Origin: Toxorhynchites rutilus septentrionalis
Taxonomy: Eukaryota > Arthropoda > Insecta > Diptera > Culicidae
Length of the DNA: 64,000 bases
Direction: 5' to 3'
Assembly: GCF_029784135.1 (NCBI RefSeq)
Contig: NC_073745.1
Location: 101,408,904-101,472,903 of the forward strand
The notes below the pieces were generated by a model. That model saw nothing but the letters and a program-made list of their open reading frames with translations, was not told the DNA's origin and made no database searches. The stretch's first letter is position 1, and each line of letters opens with the position of its first letter. A program made the translations under genes and the position numbers. Shown one piece after another: positions 35,301 to 44,684 of this stretch.

Positions 35301-37571
35301 GCGGAGCGCCCCCTTCTTGATGACCGGCACGGTAAACGGGCAGGTTTACCTTAAGGAGTGCCTACAGAAGCGCTTACTACCACTATTGAAGCAGCACGAG
35401 GGCCCGACCATCTTCTGGCCGGATCTCGCTTCGTGCCATTATTCAAAGGACGTGTTGGAGTGGTACGAAGCCAACGGGGTCACCTTCGTGCCAAAGGAAA
35501 TGAACCCGCCCAACACGCCGGAGCTTCGCCCAATAGAGAAATATTGGGCGATTATGAAGCAGGCCCTCCGGAAGAACCCAAAAGTTGTCAAATCGGAGGC
35601 GGACTTTAAGAGAAAATGGATTTCTGTTAAAAAAAACTACAACCTGACGTTGTACAGAACCTTATGGACGGGATAAAGAGGAAGGTGCGAGCATACGGGC
35701 TTGGGCTCGAAGTATGAATAAAAAGAAAATGCCAAAAGTTGTTTAATAGTTTTTATTTTACTGTCTAAAATTTTTAAAAGGATCGGTCTACTGGGCGAAT
35801 TTCTACAGCGTTTTTTCCGTGATGCAATTTGATGTGATACACCCTTTAGCTACTTTGCATCTATCTACATGAAACTACTTTCTATTATCGTCTTCTAAAT
35901 AGGCCTCTTCTGAAACAATACACTTCTCCGACGATGAATCCAGTCATCGAAATACAAAATTTCATGCAATACCTTTGACCAATAGAATTCTTCTTATCAA
36001 AGATCGCTGAACAAAAAAATAAACTTGATCTTAATGACGTTGTATACCAACTAAATGACAGATCACGCTCAAAAATGACGTCTAGACCTCTGACAGTGGT
36101 ACCAACCTGAAACAAAATGAAAAATGTTCAACTTATATATTTACTTATAATTGCTGCGCTCCACGATGGGAGAATAGTGCATTCGTTAGAAGCTTCCATC
36201 CTGGACGTAGCTCTCACCTTGGCCCGTGTTCAGGCCAAATTTGGGTCGATACCTTTCAACTCGTGTGTGAGGCTCCGTCGCCAGGAACCTCTGGGTCTGC
36301 CTCTGCTGCGATGTCCTCTTCTTGTCTGCAGATTTCAGTACCTCTCTTCCGTAATGTGTGGCCAACCTACGGCCACTTTCACTCCTGGATCTCTGTTAAT
36401 ACTGGCGTCTGATGACTACGACGATGGCACTCGGTGTTCTCCGAAGCTCGGCCAACGGACTTCACTCAGCCCCAGGAACTCGAGTTTCGTGCGCCCCGCA
36501 TTGCTAGCCAGTTTGGCCAGCTTACCCAGTTGAACCAGTGAAATACCAGTTGATTTCGGGTACAGCTGATTATTAGCCCAAAGACCCTATCGCGACAGGT
36601 TAGCCATCTTAGCTCTAGCTTCAAGGGAAAAGCATTTCGTATTCAGCCGCTGAATGTCAGACAGGCTGTTTGAGTCGTACCCTAATGGTGAACAGACACT
36701 CGGAGTTCATCTAGCGCCACCCAGCCTGTACCGTTGGGAGGCGAACTACCCTAAAAGCCAAAAAGTGTTCTACGGGAATGTAGCTACAAAATATACAATA
36801 TTTCTTTAATGTCAGGATCCTAGCAAAGTAAAACTGTTGGTCCCACACAACCAGTAGTTCTTGGATTATACTTGATAGCTGCTTTAAATATTTTCTCGGA
36901 TCATCAACTCTTAAATAATCTTCATTGGCTGTTGTTTGCTGGAAATTAAATAAGGCAATTCTTATGGCGACATCATCAACAATGGGGATCGATCGTGAGT
37001 TCAAAACTCAGGGCCCTCATTGACCATCTTTGTGTTGTTACAGAATAGCTACGTCCACGCAACAATCATCAGCGATGGAGATCGATCCACGGTCGATATA
37101 AGATCGATTCATCCATACAACTGCTCTGCTCTGCAAGACACATCGGGCTACTGTTCTATAAATAACTCAACAATGATCAATCAACTGTCTCCGCTGTCCG
37201 GTGGTCCAACTGGATAATGAAAGAACAGAAAGAATACCCTTACGCCTAAATGGCAACTGTGTGAATGTACCATATGTAATGGTATAGAAGGAATACTGGC
37301 GAATGGCAACTGTGTAATGTGCTAATTATAGATATGATAACCATGTGACATGTACACGATTAAAATTCGGCTCGGTTACAGCTAAAATGCTAATGAGCCT
37401 TAAATAAAAAAATGGGATAAAAAAAATAAAAAAAAATCATCAACAATCTTTCTAACGATAATTCTAAGACTGCCATTATAATTCTCTTTACTTCTTCTAC
37501 GATATTGGCGTTCAGCTCTTCGAAAATATGAACCCAAAATCAAATTCTATCAATTTTAAGCAAAAGCTGTA

Positions 37572-37609
<38 letters not shown>

Positions 37610-39613
37610 GTCTGTCTATATATATATATATATATAATGAATGTCTGTCTGTTTGTCTGTCTGTCTGATTCTTATGGACTCGGAAACTACTGAACCGATC
37701 AACATGAAAATTGGTATGTAGGGGTTTTTCGGGCCGGGGAAGGTTCTCGTGATAGTTTGAGAACCCACCCCCTTTCTAAGGGGGGGCTGCCATACAAATG
37801 AAACACAAATTTTTGCATTACTCGAGAATTATTCAAGCAAATGAAACCAAATTAGGCATCTGAAGGTTTGAGGGTGCAATAAATGTTTCTATGGTGGTTA
37901 GACTCTCCGCCCCCCCTCTCTAAGGTGGGGCTGCCATACAAATGAAACACAAATTTCTGCATTACTCGAGAATTATTCAAGCAAATGAAACCAAATTAGG
38001 CATCTGAAGGTTTAAGGGTGCAATAAATGTTTCTATGGTAGTTAAACACTCCTCCCTTCTCTTTGTGAGGGGGGAGTACTGCTATACAAATGAAGCATAC
38101 ATTTCTGCATAATTCTAGAACTAATCAAGCAAACTGAACCACATTTGGCATGTGGAAGTTATAGGGAGCAAGAAACATTTCTAAGGAGGTTCAACACTCC
38201 TCCTACCTTTCTGAAGAGGGGAGGGGGGAGGTCTGCCATAGAAACGAAACAGTTTTGTTAGAAATACTAGCAATGTTATAGTAAAAGGTAAATTCAACGG
38301 GGTCAATCAGAAGATCAATCAATGAACAGTTCTGCGATTGGACCCATGAACTTGCTCATAGTAAGAAAACGTGGATGTTTGAAGGTATTGATAACAAAAC
38401 ACAAATTTTGGGCGGGACGAAGTTTGCCGGGTCAGCTAGTGTAAAATATATGAACTTTAATCATTGGATATACCATTCGATGCATGGTGTATATGCATAG
38501 TCCACGAATATTGAAAACCCTCGATACTCTCTATTGAACATCGCACATGTTGTTGAAACGATCATTACAGTAGGTTTTTTTCCATTCAATCGCAGGTTAA
38601 CCGATTCCGCGCCAAATACCTACACCTTCACGAAAGGCCTAGCGGAACAAATCTGCCACGATTATCGCAGCACGCTGCCTCTAATTATTTTCCGGCCTTC
38701 GGTCGTAACCAACACTGAGGCGGAACCGATTCCCGGTTGGATCGACAATTTTAACGGCCCAATGGGCATGATGTTAGGTTGCGCGACCGGTGTACTCCGT
38801 ACCGGTAATGTCAAATTGGAAAACCATATCAACTGCATTCCGGCCGATGTAGCCATCAAGGCCATTCTGGTTGCCGCCTGGAAGCGGGCCAACCACCCTG
38901 AGGATGGACTAGCGATTTATAATTGCGCCGCAGAACCTCACAAAACCGTAACGTATAAGTTCTTGATTACGGATGGGGAATTCGTTTGCTATCGCGCACC
39001 CACGCTGAAAATATTATGGGCTCCCGGAGGCTCTAGTACCGATTTTGTGTACCTGTACTATTTGATGTTCTTCCTGGCACAGTTGGTGCCAGCAGTTTTG
39101 ATTGATCTGTTATTGAAGGCGCGCAACCGAAAACCATTGTAAGTTCATCCCGTGAAAAGCCAAAAACGGATCTGTACTTTGTGGACTATTCTTTTCAGTT
39201 TGACGAAGCTGCAAAGAAGAATTTTCCATGCGCAAACTTCTCTCAAGTACTTCAGTGACAACGAGTGGTTAATTCGAACAGACAATTTTCGCGCTCTTGC
39301 CCGTGAACTACACGATTCAGATCGGTGAGCCGTTGATCGTATTGACCACGAAGGGTTCCGTCTAGTATACATGTTGTTCGTACATTTCAGACAATGGTTC
39401 AATATCAATTATATGTGCGACGGGTTGGTATGGTACTATTTCACCTGCACTCTTGGTGGACGGCGCTATTTGTTCAAGGAATCGGATGACACGATCCCTG
39501 CCGCTATCAAGAAGTTAAGGCGATATATGATGATCGATCGAGTGATCAAACTCTCTGCTGTATTCGCTTTTTTGAAAATAATCTACAGTAAATATTTTGT
39601 CGACGATTCCTGA
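23387..39613 (+). CDS. Fatty acyl-CoA reductase, isoform with first 3' exon set
   Basis: FARs reduce long-chain fatty acyl-CoA to fatty alcohol with NADPH and are usually membrane-associated; in insects they feed wax, ether-lipid and pheromone pathways. Exons: 23387-23590, 23658-24049, 38596-39138, 39199-39324 and 39391-39613, all with GT/AG borders, joining in frame to 495 aa, the usual family length. Visible motifs: Rossmann loop TGGSGFMG (residues 21-28); FVFHAAASVRFDD and LLNTRGTREV in exon 2; the catalytic YTFTK (Y208, K212) right after the exon 2/3 joint; GWIDNFNGP; then the FAR C-terminal domain and hydrophobic segments (YYLMFFLAQLVPAVLIDLL and near the C-terminus). Intron 2 is 14.5 kb and full of transposons; the other introns are 60-67 bp. 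The exact substrate cannot be told from sequence. Confidence 0.93.
24534..28214 (-). pseudogene. LINE A copy 2 ORF2 (two nonsense codons)
   Basis: The endonuclease-RT-RNase H protein is about 1,226 codons in one continuous frame from the ATG at 28214. It is interrupted by TGA near 27080 (a Ser codon in copy 1) and TAA near 25955 (a Gln codon in copy 1). All motifs are present: WNCRSL, LGDFNSHGTAWG, GLPQGSCLSPLLYNFY, LADDGVV, YFTDGSTINES, WVPSHCSIPGNERADSLAK and the C/H tail. The intact CYVITFIW joint shows that the stop in copy 1 is a private mutation. Its start overlaps the ORF1 stop as in copy 1. Confidence 0.93.
28207..29802 (-). pseudogene. LINE A copy 2 ORF1 (one nonsense codon)
   Basis: Gag-like protein starting MENSGGSPEMEISDNES at 29802, with three zinc knuckles (CNKCKSVGHTSDYC, CATCGEQHEGKSC, CPYCGGSPHELSVC). 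A TAA near 28773 replaces a Lys codon just after the third knuckle; the rest of the frame (KERSKRTFADILKGASP onward) is open to 28207. A run of 18 serines replaces the short linker of copy 1. Confidence 0.92.
29505..29555 (-). repeat. (GAGGAC)n microsatellite coding poly-Ser
   Basis: Imperfect GAGGAC/GAGGAT repeats on the plus strand encode a serine run in ORF1 of LINE A copy 2. Copy 1 has only a few serines here. Confidence 0.85.
30430..30608 (-). repeat. Dispersed repeat R1, copy 3, 3' piece
   Basis: The reverse complement matches 3620-3790 (CATCTTTACTG, TCAGAATCTGTTCGATTTTG, CGCCATTTTGTC). It is separated from its other half (32132-32340) by a LINE A fragment. Confidence 0.55.
30611..32131 (-). 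mobile_element. LINE A, copy 3 (5'-truncated, degenerate)
   Basis: It contains the C-terminal part of ORF2 on the minus strand (RNase H and C/H tail; pieces at 32113-31766 and 31538-30960) and the 3' UTR. Small deletions and frameshifts are frequent, so it is older than copy 2. It begins inside ORF2 at a GAGTCTCGAGGTTTTGG block. It sits within repeat R1. Confidence 0.88.
32132..32340 (-). repeat. Dispersed repeat R1, copy 3, 5' piece
   Basis: The reverse complement matches 640-860, including TAGTTTAGGCATTC, CCGAGTTAGAGCC and AACGCGTTTTTCTCG. Confidence 0.6.
32341..33879. other. Intron DNA with short repeats, no exon recognised
   Basis: A 33-bp unit is repeated twice in tandem at 32782-32847 (GTTGCTAGAA.CATTGTGATT core). 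A diverged inverted pair (about 33050-33130 and 33515-33590) shares TGCAAATG and AACCTTGCC. A 112-codon plus frame at 32463-32801 has no recognisable domain. Confidence 0.4.
33880..34215 (-). repeat. Degenerate copy of the Helitron-like internal repeats
   Basis: Two to three repeat units in reverse complement match the units of 37787-38240. Shared words are CATGCCAAATTTGG, ACCATAGA.A.ATTTA and CAGAAATTTGTGTTTCATTT. Termini are not visible. Confidence 0.55.
34551..35846 (+). mobile_element. ITmD37E-type transposon, copy 1
   Basis: TIRs of about 38 bp begin AAGGGTGTGTCACATCAAAT and are flanked by TA (34549-34550 and 35847-35848). The transposase spacing is DD37E. The element lies in FAR intron 2, in the same orientation as the gene. 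The TIR matches that of the copy at 41034-42296. Confidence 0.92.
34702..35676 (+). pseudogene. DD37E transposase, one nonsense codon
   Basis: The 324-codon frame starts MSSNEKERRELILCTHF. Two helix-turn-helix motifs (HRDIGKMLGIVQSTVSRVL; VRDVANKLNLSSSFVQRT) precede the catalytic core. The acids are in VMDDETYVKAD, FWPDLASCHYS and ELRPIEKYWA, with 37 residues between the last two. TAG at 35275 replaces the Trp codon found in copy 2 (KYMVWQAI). It would cut and paste elements bearing these TIRs; this copy is inactive unless read through. Confidence 0.92.
36160..36540 (-). pseudogene. Internally deleted CR1/L2-like LINE remnant
   Basis: On the minus strand the start of an endonuclease (LEFLGLSEVRWPSFGEHRVP, 36480-36430) is followed within about 100 bp by the extreme C-terminus of a LINE ORF2 (RGHRSRGRPRGSWRRSLTHE, then LA*TRAKVR). 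The RT and most of the endonuclease are missing. Upstream (36541-36740) lies GC-richer sequence that may be its 5' UTR. Family placement rests on these two motifs only. Confidence 0.65.
36984..37435 (+). mobile_element. tRNA-derived SINE (Feilai-like), copy 1, 5'-truncated
   Basis: The duplication ATCATCAACAAT at 36972-36983 and 37436-37447 defines the insert. It begins near the B box (GAGTTCAAAACTC) and lacks the A box. Body and A-rich tail match 50955-51317. It carries an internal duplication of 'GGCAACTGTGT' that the other copy lacks. Confidence 0.88.
37572..38439 (+). mobile_element. Helitron-like non-autonomous element
   Basis: It begins TCTATATATA after an A and ends GGGTCAGCTAG before a T, matching Helitron rules (5' TC, 3' CTRR, insertion between A and T, no target duplication). 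Inside are (AT)n, a TGTCTGTCTG block and four repeat units of about 145-154 bp (ctgcc anchors at 37787, 37931, 38079 and 38233). No Rep/helicase gene is present. It sits just upstream of FAR exon 3. Confidence 0.65.
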
Positions 39614-39640
39614 TCTTATTTTATCAAGTTTTAATTTATT

Positions 39641-39646
39641 ATTAAA
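39641..39646 (+). terminator. Candidate poly(A) signal for first FAR exon set
   Basis: ATTAAA lies 28 nt after the stop codon at 39613 and before the second exon set begins at 39757. Its use would compete with splicing to the second set. Confidence 0.5.
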
Positions 39647-39756
39647 GTACATTATGTATACAAAACAAATCATATTTTATTGTCAGGCATGAATCATTTT
39701 TTTCTGAAGCCCCAGCCCTATTAACGCGTCAGTTTCGTTCGCAATTCTACCCCCAG

Positions 39757-40764
39757 ATTAACCGGTTTCGCTCCAAACACGTACACTTACACGAAAGCCC
39801 TGGCGGAACAGATTTGTAGCGACTACCATAAGACACTCCCAATTGTCGTCTATCGGCCATCGGTTGTGTCGTCTGCCGAGAAGGAACCACTTGTCGGATG
39901 GATCGATAATCTGAACGGACCGTTTGGTTTGTTACTAGGTTGCGCCACCGGAATCGTACGCACCACTAACCTTGACCTGAACCTATCAATGAACTGGATG
40001 CCAGTGGACGTCAGCATCAAGGGCGCCATTATAACAGCCTGGAAGCAGTCCCTAGTACCAAGCAGTGAGCTAATGGTTTACAATAACGCAGTTGAGCAGC
40101 ACAAAACCATCACCCATAGATTTCTGATGGAAGCGGGCAGCTCCATTTGCCTTCGTGTGCCAATGTCTAAAACGTTGTGGTTCCCGGGAGTCAACGCTAC
40201 GAAATGCAAGTACTGGTTCTACACACTTTTCTTTTGGTTGCAAATTGTACCATCTGTTCTCGTCGATCTGTTACTGAAATTAACGGGTAAACAACCAATG
40301 TAAGATGTGCCTTTTTTTTAACACTTTCCAAAAATGTTCTAGAATATAACATCTTTTCTCAGCCTGATGAAGCTTCAAAGGAAAATTTTCTATGCGCAAA
40401 TCTCAATGGCATACTTTGGCAAAAATGATTGGGTTTTCAAAAACAACAATTACAGAAGTCTGGGACAGGATCTAGAGAAAGCGGATAAGTAAGTAACTCG
40501 AGAAGCTTCATTTATTTCAAATTTCTCGTCATGCACCATTCTAGGGATAACTTCGACATCAATTGCATGTGTGATGGTTTGTACCAATATGTATACAGAA
40601 GCACATTGGGCGGACGCCAATACATAATGAACGAACCGGACGACACACTTCCCTATGCGACGACGAGGGCCAGAAGACTTCAGGTGGCCAACACAATCCT
40701 TAAATACTTGTTCTATTTCTCGCTTTTGTATCTTATATATAAGCGTTTCTTGATTGTTGGCTGA
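39757..40764 (+). CDS. Second FAR 3' exon set (alternative exons or partial gene)
   Basis: Three exons (39757-40299, 40363-40488, 40545-40764) repeat the architecture of exons 3-5: 543, 126 and 220 nt against 543, 126 and 223. They encode the catalytic YTYTK, GWIDNLNGP, a hydrophobic FFWLQIVPSVLVDLLL and the FAR C-terminal domain (KLQRKIFYAQISMAYF; CMCDGLYQYV). About half the residues match the first set by eye. All splice sites and frames are intact. The first acceptor has the same phase as the exon 2 donor, so 23387-24049 joined to this set gives a 494-aa FAR. No Rossmann exons or promoter lie in the 143 bp between the sets. Either it is a mutually exclusive terminal cassette or the remainder of a tandem duplicate that lost its 5' half. 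Confidence 0.85.
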
Positions 40765-41033
40765 AAAATTATCAATAATGGTTATATTTGTTGGACGTAG
40801 CAGACCATGGGTAATCCCATGCTGGCTCAAATGTGTAACTTCCCGGCTGTTCGCGAATCTATTTAATGTTCATCCCTATCCTAACCCCAATCCAAATCAC
40901 TGCCTCCCGTTCTACATGCAATGTGTGGTGCACGACACATCTGCAACCAGTACAGTAACCCGAGCATAAGCATAAGCGCATACGAACTAAAGTGTAGATA
41001 TAATGCAAATGAATCCCACCCATACTAAAGGGT

Positions 41034-42296
41034 GTGTCACATCAAATTGCATCACGGAAAAAACGCTGTAGAAATTCGCCCAGTAGACCGATCCTTTTGA
41101 AAATTTTAGACAGTAAAATAAAAACTATTAAACAACTTTTGGCATTTTCTTTTTATTCATACTTCGAGCCCAAGCCCGTATGCTCGCACCTTCCTCTTTA
41201 CCCCGTCCATAAGGTTCTGTACAACGTCAGGTTGTAGTTTTTTTTAACGTAAATCCATTTTCTCTTGAAGTCTCCTCCGATTTGACAACTTTTGGGTTCT
41301 TCCGGAGTGCCTGCTTCATAATCGCCCAATATTTCTCTATTGGGCGAAGCTCCGGCGAGTTGGGCGGGTTCATTTCCTTTGGCACGAAGGTGACCCCGTT
41401 GGCTTCGTACCACTCCAACACGTCCTTTGAATAATGGCACGAAGCGAGATCCGGCCAGAAGATGGTCGGGCCCTCGTGCTGCTTCAATAGAGGTATTAAG
41501 CGCTTCTGTAGGCACTCCTTAAGGTAAACCTGCCCGTTTACCGTGCCGGTCATCACGAAGGGGGCGCTCCGCTTTCTGCAAGAGCAGATCGCTTGCCACA
41601 CCATGTACTTTTTGGAAAACTTGGATAGTTTCTGCTTGCGAATCTCCTCCGGAACGCTTAATTTGTCCTCTGCGGAGAAGAACAACAGGCCCGGCAGCTG
41701 ACGAAAGTCCGCTTTGACGTAGGTTTCGTCGTCCATTACCAGACAATGCGGCTTCGTCAGCATTTCGGTGTACAGCTTCCGGGCTCGCGTCTTCCCTACC
41801 ATGTTTTGCCTTTCGTCGCGGTTAGGAGCCTTCTGAACCTTATATGTACGCAGGCCCTCCCGCTGCTTGGTCCGCTGGACGAATGAACTTGACAAATTCA
41901 GCTTATTGGCGACATCCCGGACCGAACTTCTCGGATCACGTCTAAAGTGCTTAACTACGCGCTTGTGATCTTTTTCACTGACGGAGCATCAATTGGTTAG
42001 GTTCTCGAAGTATCGATTTAGTACTCTGCTGACCGTGGATTGGATGATTCCCAGCATCTTACCGATGTCCCGATGTGACAACTCCGGATTCTCGAAATGA
42101 GTGCACAGGATTAATTCACGACGCTCTTTTTCGTTCGATGACATTTTTCCAAATTTACGAAAAATTGACAGTGAAACATGGCCAACGTGATCTATACACT
42201 CTTATCTGATTATAAGCGAAAGCTGAAGATATAATTCCTAAAAATTAAATTTCTACAGCGTTTTTTCCGTGATGCAATTTGATGTGACACACCCTT
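41034..42296 (-). mobile_element. ITmD37E-type transposon, copy 2
   Basis: Same TIRs as copy 1, TA on both sides (41032-41033 and 42297-42298), opposite orientation. It lies 270 bp downstream of the second FAR exon set. Confidence 0.92.
41227..42143 (-). pseudogene. DD37E transposase with internal deletion
   Basis: It starts at the ATG at 42143 like copy 1. About 30 nt are missing near 41993 (the linker between the two HTH motifs), which creates a TGA. The downstream catalytic part is open (from 41895) and keeps the Trp codon mutated in copy 1. A small deletion near 41270 shifts the C-terminus. All three catalytic acids are still encoded. Confidence 0.9.
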
Positions 42297-42619
42297 TATA
42301 TCCATTTCAATTTTTCAATGTTTTACATCGCGTAAATAAATCCCGTAGTGTTTACAAGTTTTCAAAGTGTTTTTAATTTTCCGAATAAGCATCACATTCA
42401 ATGGTCTTGCTCAAGACTAAAGAGCCAGATTATCCTGATTCCTGATTCATCGAGGCTTCCCCCAGTCGGAGGATCGGCTTATCCTGTCAATAATCAAAGC
42501 CACCATCTACTACAGCGGAATGGACAGCCCAGTTAACGAATCCTGCTCTCCAAACCGGGCTGACTTTTCAAACGTCAAAAAACACCGAGGGGAACGTCAA
42601 TGATGCACTCAAAAATATT

Positions 42620-43190
42620 AATTGAAAAATATGGAAGGGCAAAATACTACTGTACATTGAAAGAAATAATTAGTGAATATAACGAGATTTTTGAATGCAG
42701 AAGAATGAAGAATGCATCATGTATATCCGATATCGTATAAAATGCCAAAACACGGTTTCCTATATGATTGATGGACTCGTATATCGGCATAACGATCATC
42801 CTAGTACTGCGATATGCAGTATCATATACGCACATTCTATTCAGTTTATATAGCATTGTCGAGTCAAATCGCATATCAGGGTAAAAAGCATCGTATATAC
42901 TTATATACGGCTTTGTCTGCGTATAAATTATGGCATATGCGTATATCACCTTCACTTTTACGTGTATATCCCAGTTATATGCATCATATATCATATAGTG
43001 TCTTCGATGTATGTGTATCGCCTCTAATTATGGCTACTCATATGTTTGCTGGGACATGTTGTGGGAAATCGTTCTACAGTAAATCATATTAGATCGTAAT
43101 TGAGGTTATATTACATCGTATTAGGGATTTGACATATCAAGATTTGTGATGTCGTATATACAGTGTCGACTTCTGGTGGTGATATGGTGA
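42620..43190. repeat. TATACG-rich palindromic stretch
   Basis: CGTATA/TATACG and GCATAT/ATATGC words are strongly overrepresented, giving many short self-complementary sites. There is no coding motif and no clear terminal repeat. Probably an unrecognised non-autonomous element. Confidence 0.4.
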
Positions 43191-43223
43191 TTTAGGGAAG
43201 CAAATTAATCTCTACCGGATCTG

Positions 43224-43259
43224 CTAATTTAAAGATGCCTGGAGGCATCTTTAAATTAG
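43224..43259. repeat. Perfect 36-bp palindrome
   Basis: Two perfectly complementary 17-bp arms (CTAATTTAAAGATGCCT and its complement) are separated by GG. It can form a perfect hairpin. Confidence 0.95.
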
Positions 43260-43585
43260 TAAAACTTGAATGAAAATTTTTACTTCGTGTTGATTACTAA
43301 AAACACGTAGCACTGAACTTTAATTGTCCATATTTCTATATATATTTCGGTACATTTCAACTAAAATACAATAGGCGACCAGAAAATGACGTATTCAATT
43401 GCATCCCTTTCGTTTCATATGTACGTGTTTTAACTGCTCTGAAATTATACTTCGGAACGCCGTGCGAGATAGCCACTGCTAAACAATCCAAGCAATCGGA
43501 GCTCGAATCCTATCAGAGCAATTTTCCTAATCATCGCCACCACTCGTTTTAATCATTTATATCCCACTCCCACTATATATATCGG

Positions 43586-43963
43586 GTTGTTTCAAAAGTT
43601 TTTACCGCCAAAGACCAATCGCTTCCTAAGTGTCTGGCACATACCATACATTATCATACGCAGACCACTCGGTGACCTATCGTATGCATGAGACCGTCCT
43701 GCAGGCTTACGAGACTGTGCACCGCCTTGCGTTCCGGCATTCGGTGAGCGCATCGCATGCAGCCTTTATGCGTGCTATCGTACGTCTCTCACGCAGGCCA
43801 CTTGGAACTGTATCATGCGCGTTATCGCATGCCTCTCTTACGCAGGCTGCAAGACTGTACTCCACCTTGCTTCCAACGTCCGTGACCACATTGGATGCAC
43901 CCATCATGATCTCGTTCGTACGGAACCACCAAAGCACAGATGAGTAAAAACTTTGACAACGTC
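43586..43963. mobile_element. Putative MITE with imperfect TIRs
   Basis: The ends share GTTGT..CAAA.GTTTTTAC in inverted orientation. The left end resembles 49938-49990 (both contain CCTAAGTGTCTGGCAC). The interior is rich in GCATG words. No coding. Confidence 0.5.
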
Positions 43964-44684
43964 CTGATACATCATTTATATCCCATAAATATTCTCATAC
44001 ATACAAATGAATATTCATGAGGTTATAATCACAGTTGACGCAAATATTTTTCGCCATTTCTTTTTTTTTCTATGTCTGTTTTTGTATGTTGAAATTATTT
44101 TTGATGGAAATAGATGAACAAAACATAACCTTGTTTGTCATTATTGCAAGAACTGAACATACAATAACAAAACAAAAGCAACCCGATATTAATAAAATGT
44201 TGATATTTGTTTTTAACATTTACTCACGTAAAATGTACGAATAGTTAGTACGGTAGAAAATGATTATCGAACTGGTACTTGTCAGAATAAAACTTGTAAT
44301 ATAAATATGTACTAATTATTCCTCTCAGTGTATTGATGATTATAGATCTGTGATGCATTGGAGTACCCCTCACCAATGTTGTTGTTTATGTTATATTCGA
44401 CGTTTAACTGATTTTGAACTGGGCTATACCAAGGCGCGTAGAAGTATATCCTAAGGTGGGCCAACTTGCTAAAACCACTCTTCAGCCATCTTGGAAGTCT
44501 ACTGTGTTTTGTTTGTAAACAAAACACAATACGCTTGTGCCCAAGCTCGCTCGTGATCAGTCTGTCTCTTTCACGCTTCAAGGAAAAAAAATCCCCTTCT
44601 GCTTTCTTCCGTACTTTTTTATATACCGCTCCCCTAACCAACTTAGTGACGAAACGGCCTCACCTAGTACCATAGACCCGTCTT

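Noticed and set aside
39757..40764. Second FAR exon set as a simple pseudogene
   Set aside because: All frames, splice sites and phases are intact at about 50% divergence from the first set, which is unlikely without selection; kept as alternative cassette or partial gene.
42620..43190. CRISPR-like array suggested by recurring short words
   Set aside because: No regular repeat-spacer period, and the sequence is eukaryotic.
44312..44675. Two overlapping frames near a TATATAAAAAAG box as a small gene
   Set aside because: The frames are antisense to each other, basic and repeat-like; there is no motif, and the neighbouring DNA is related to the M2 element.
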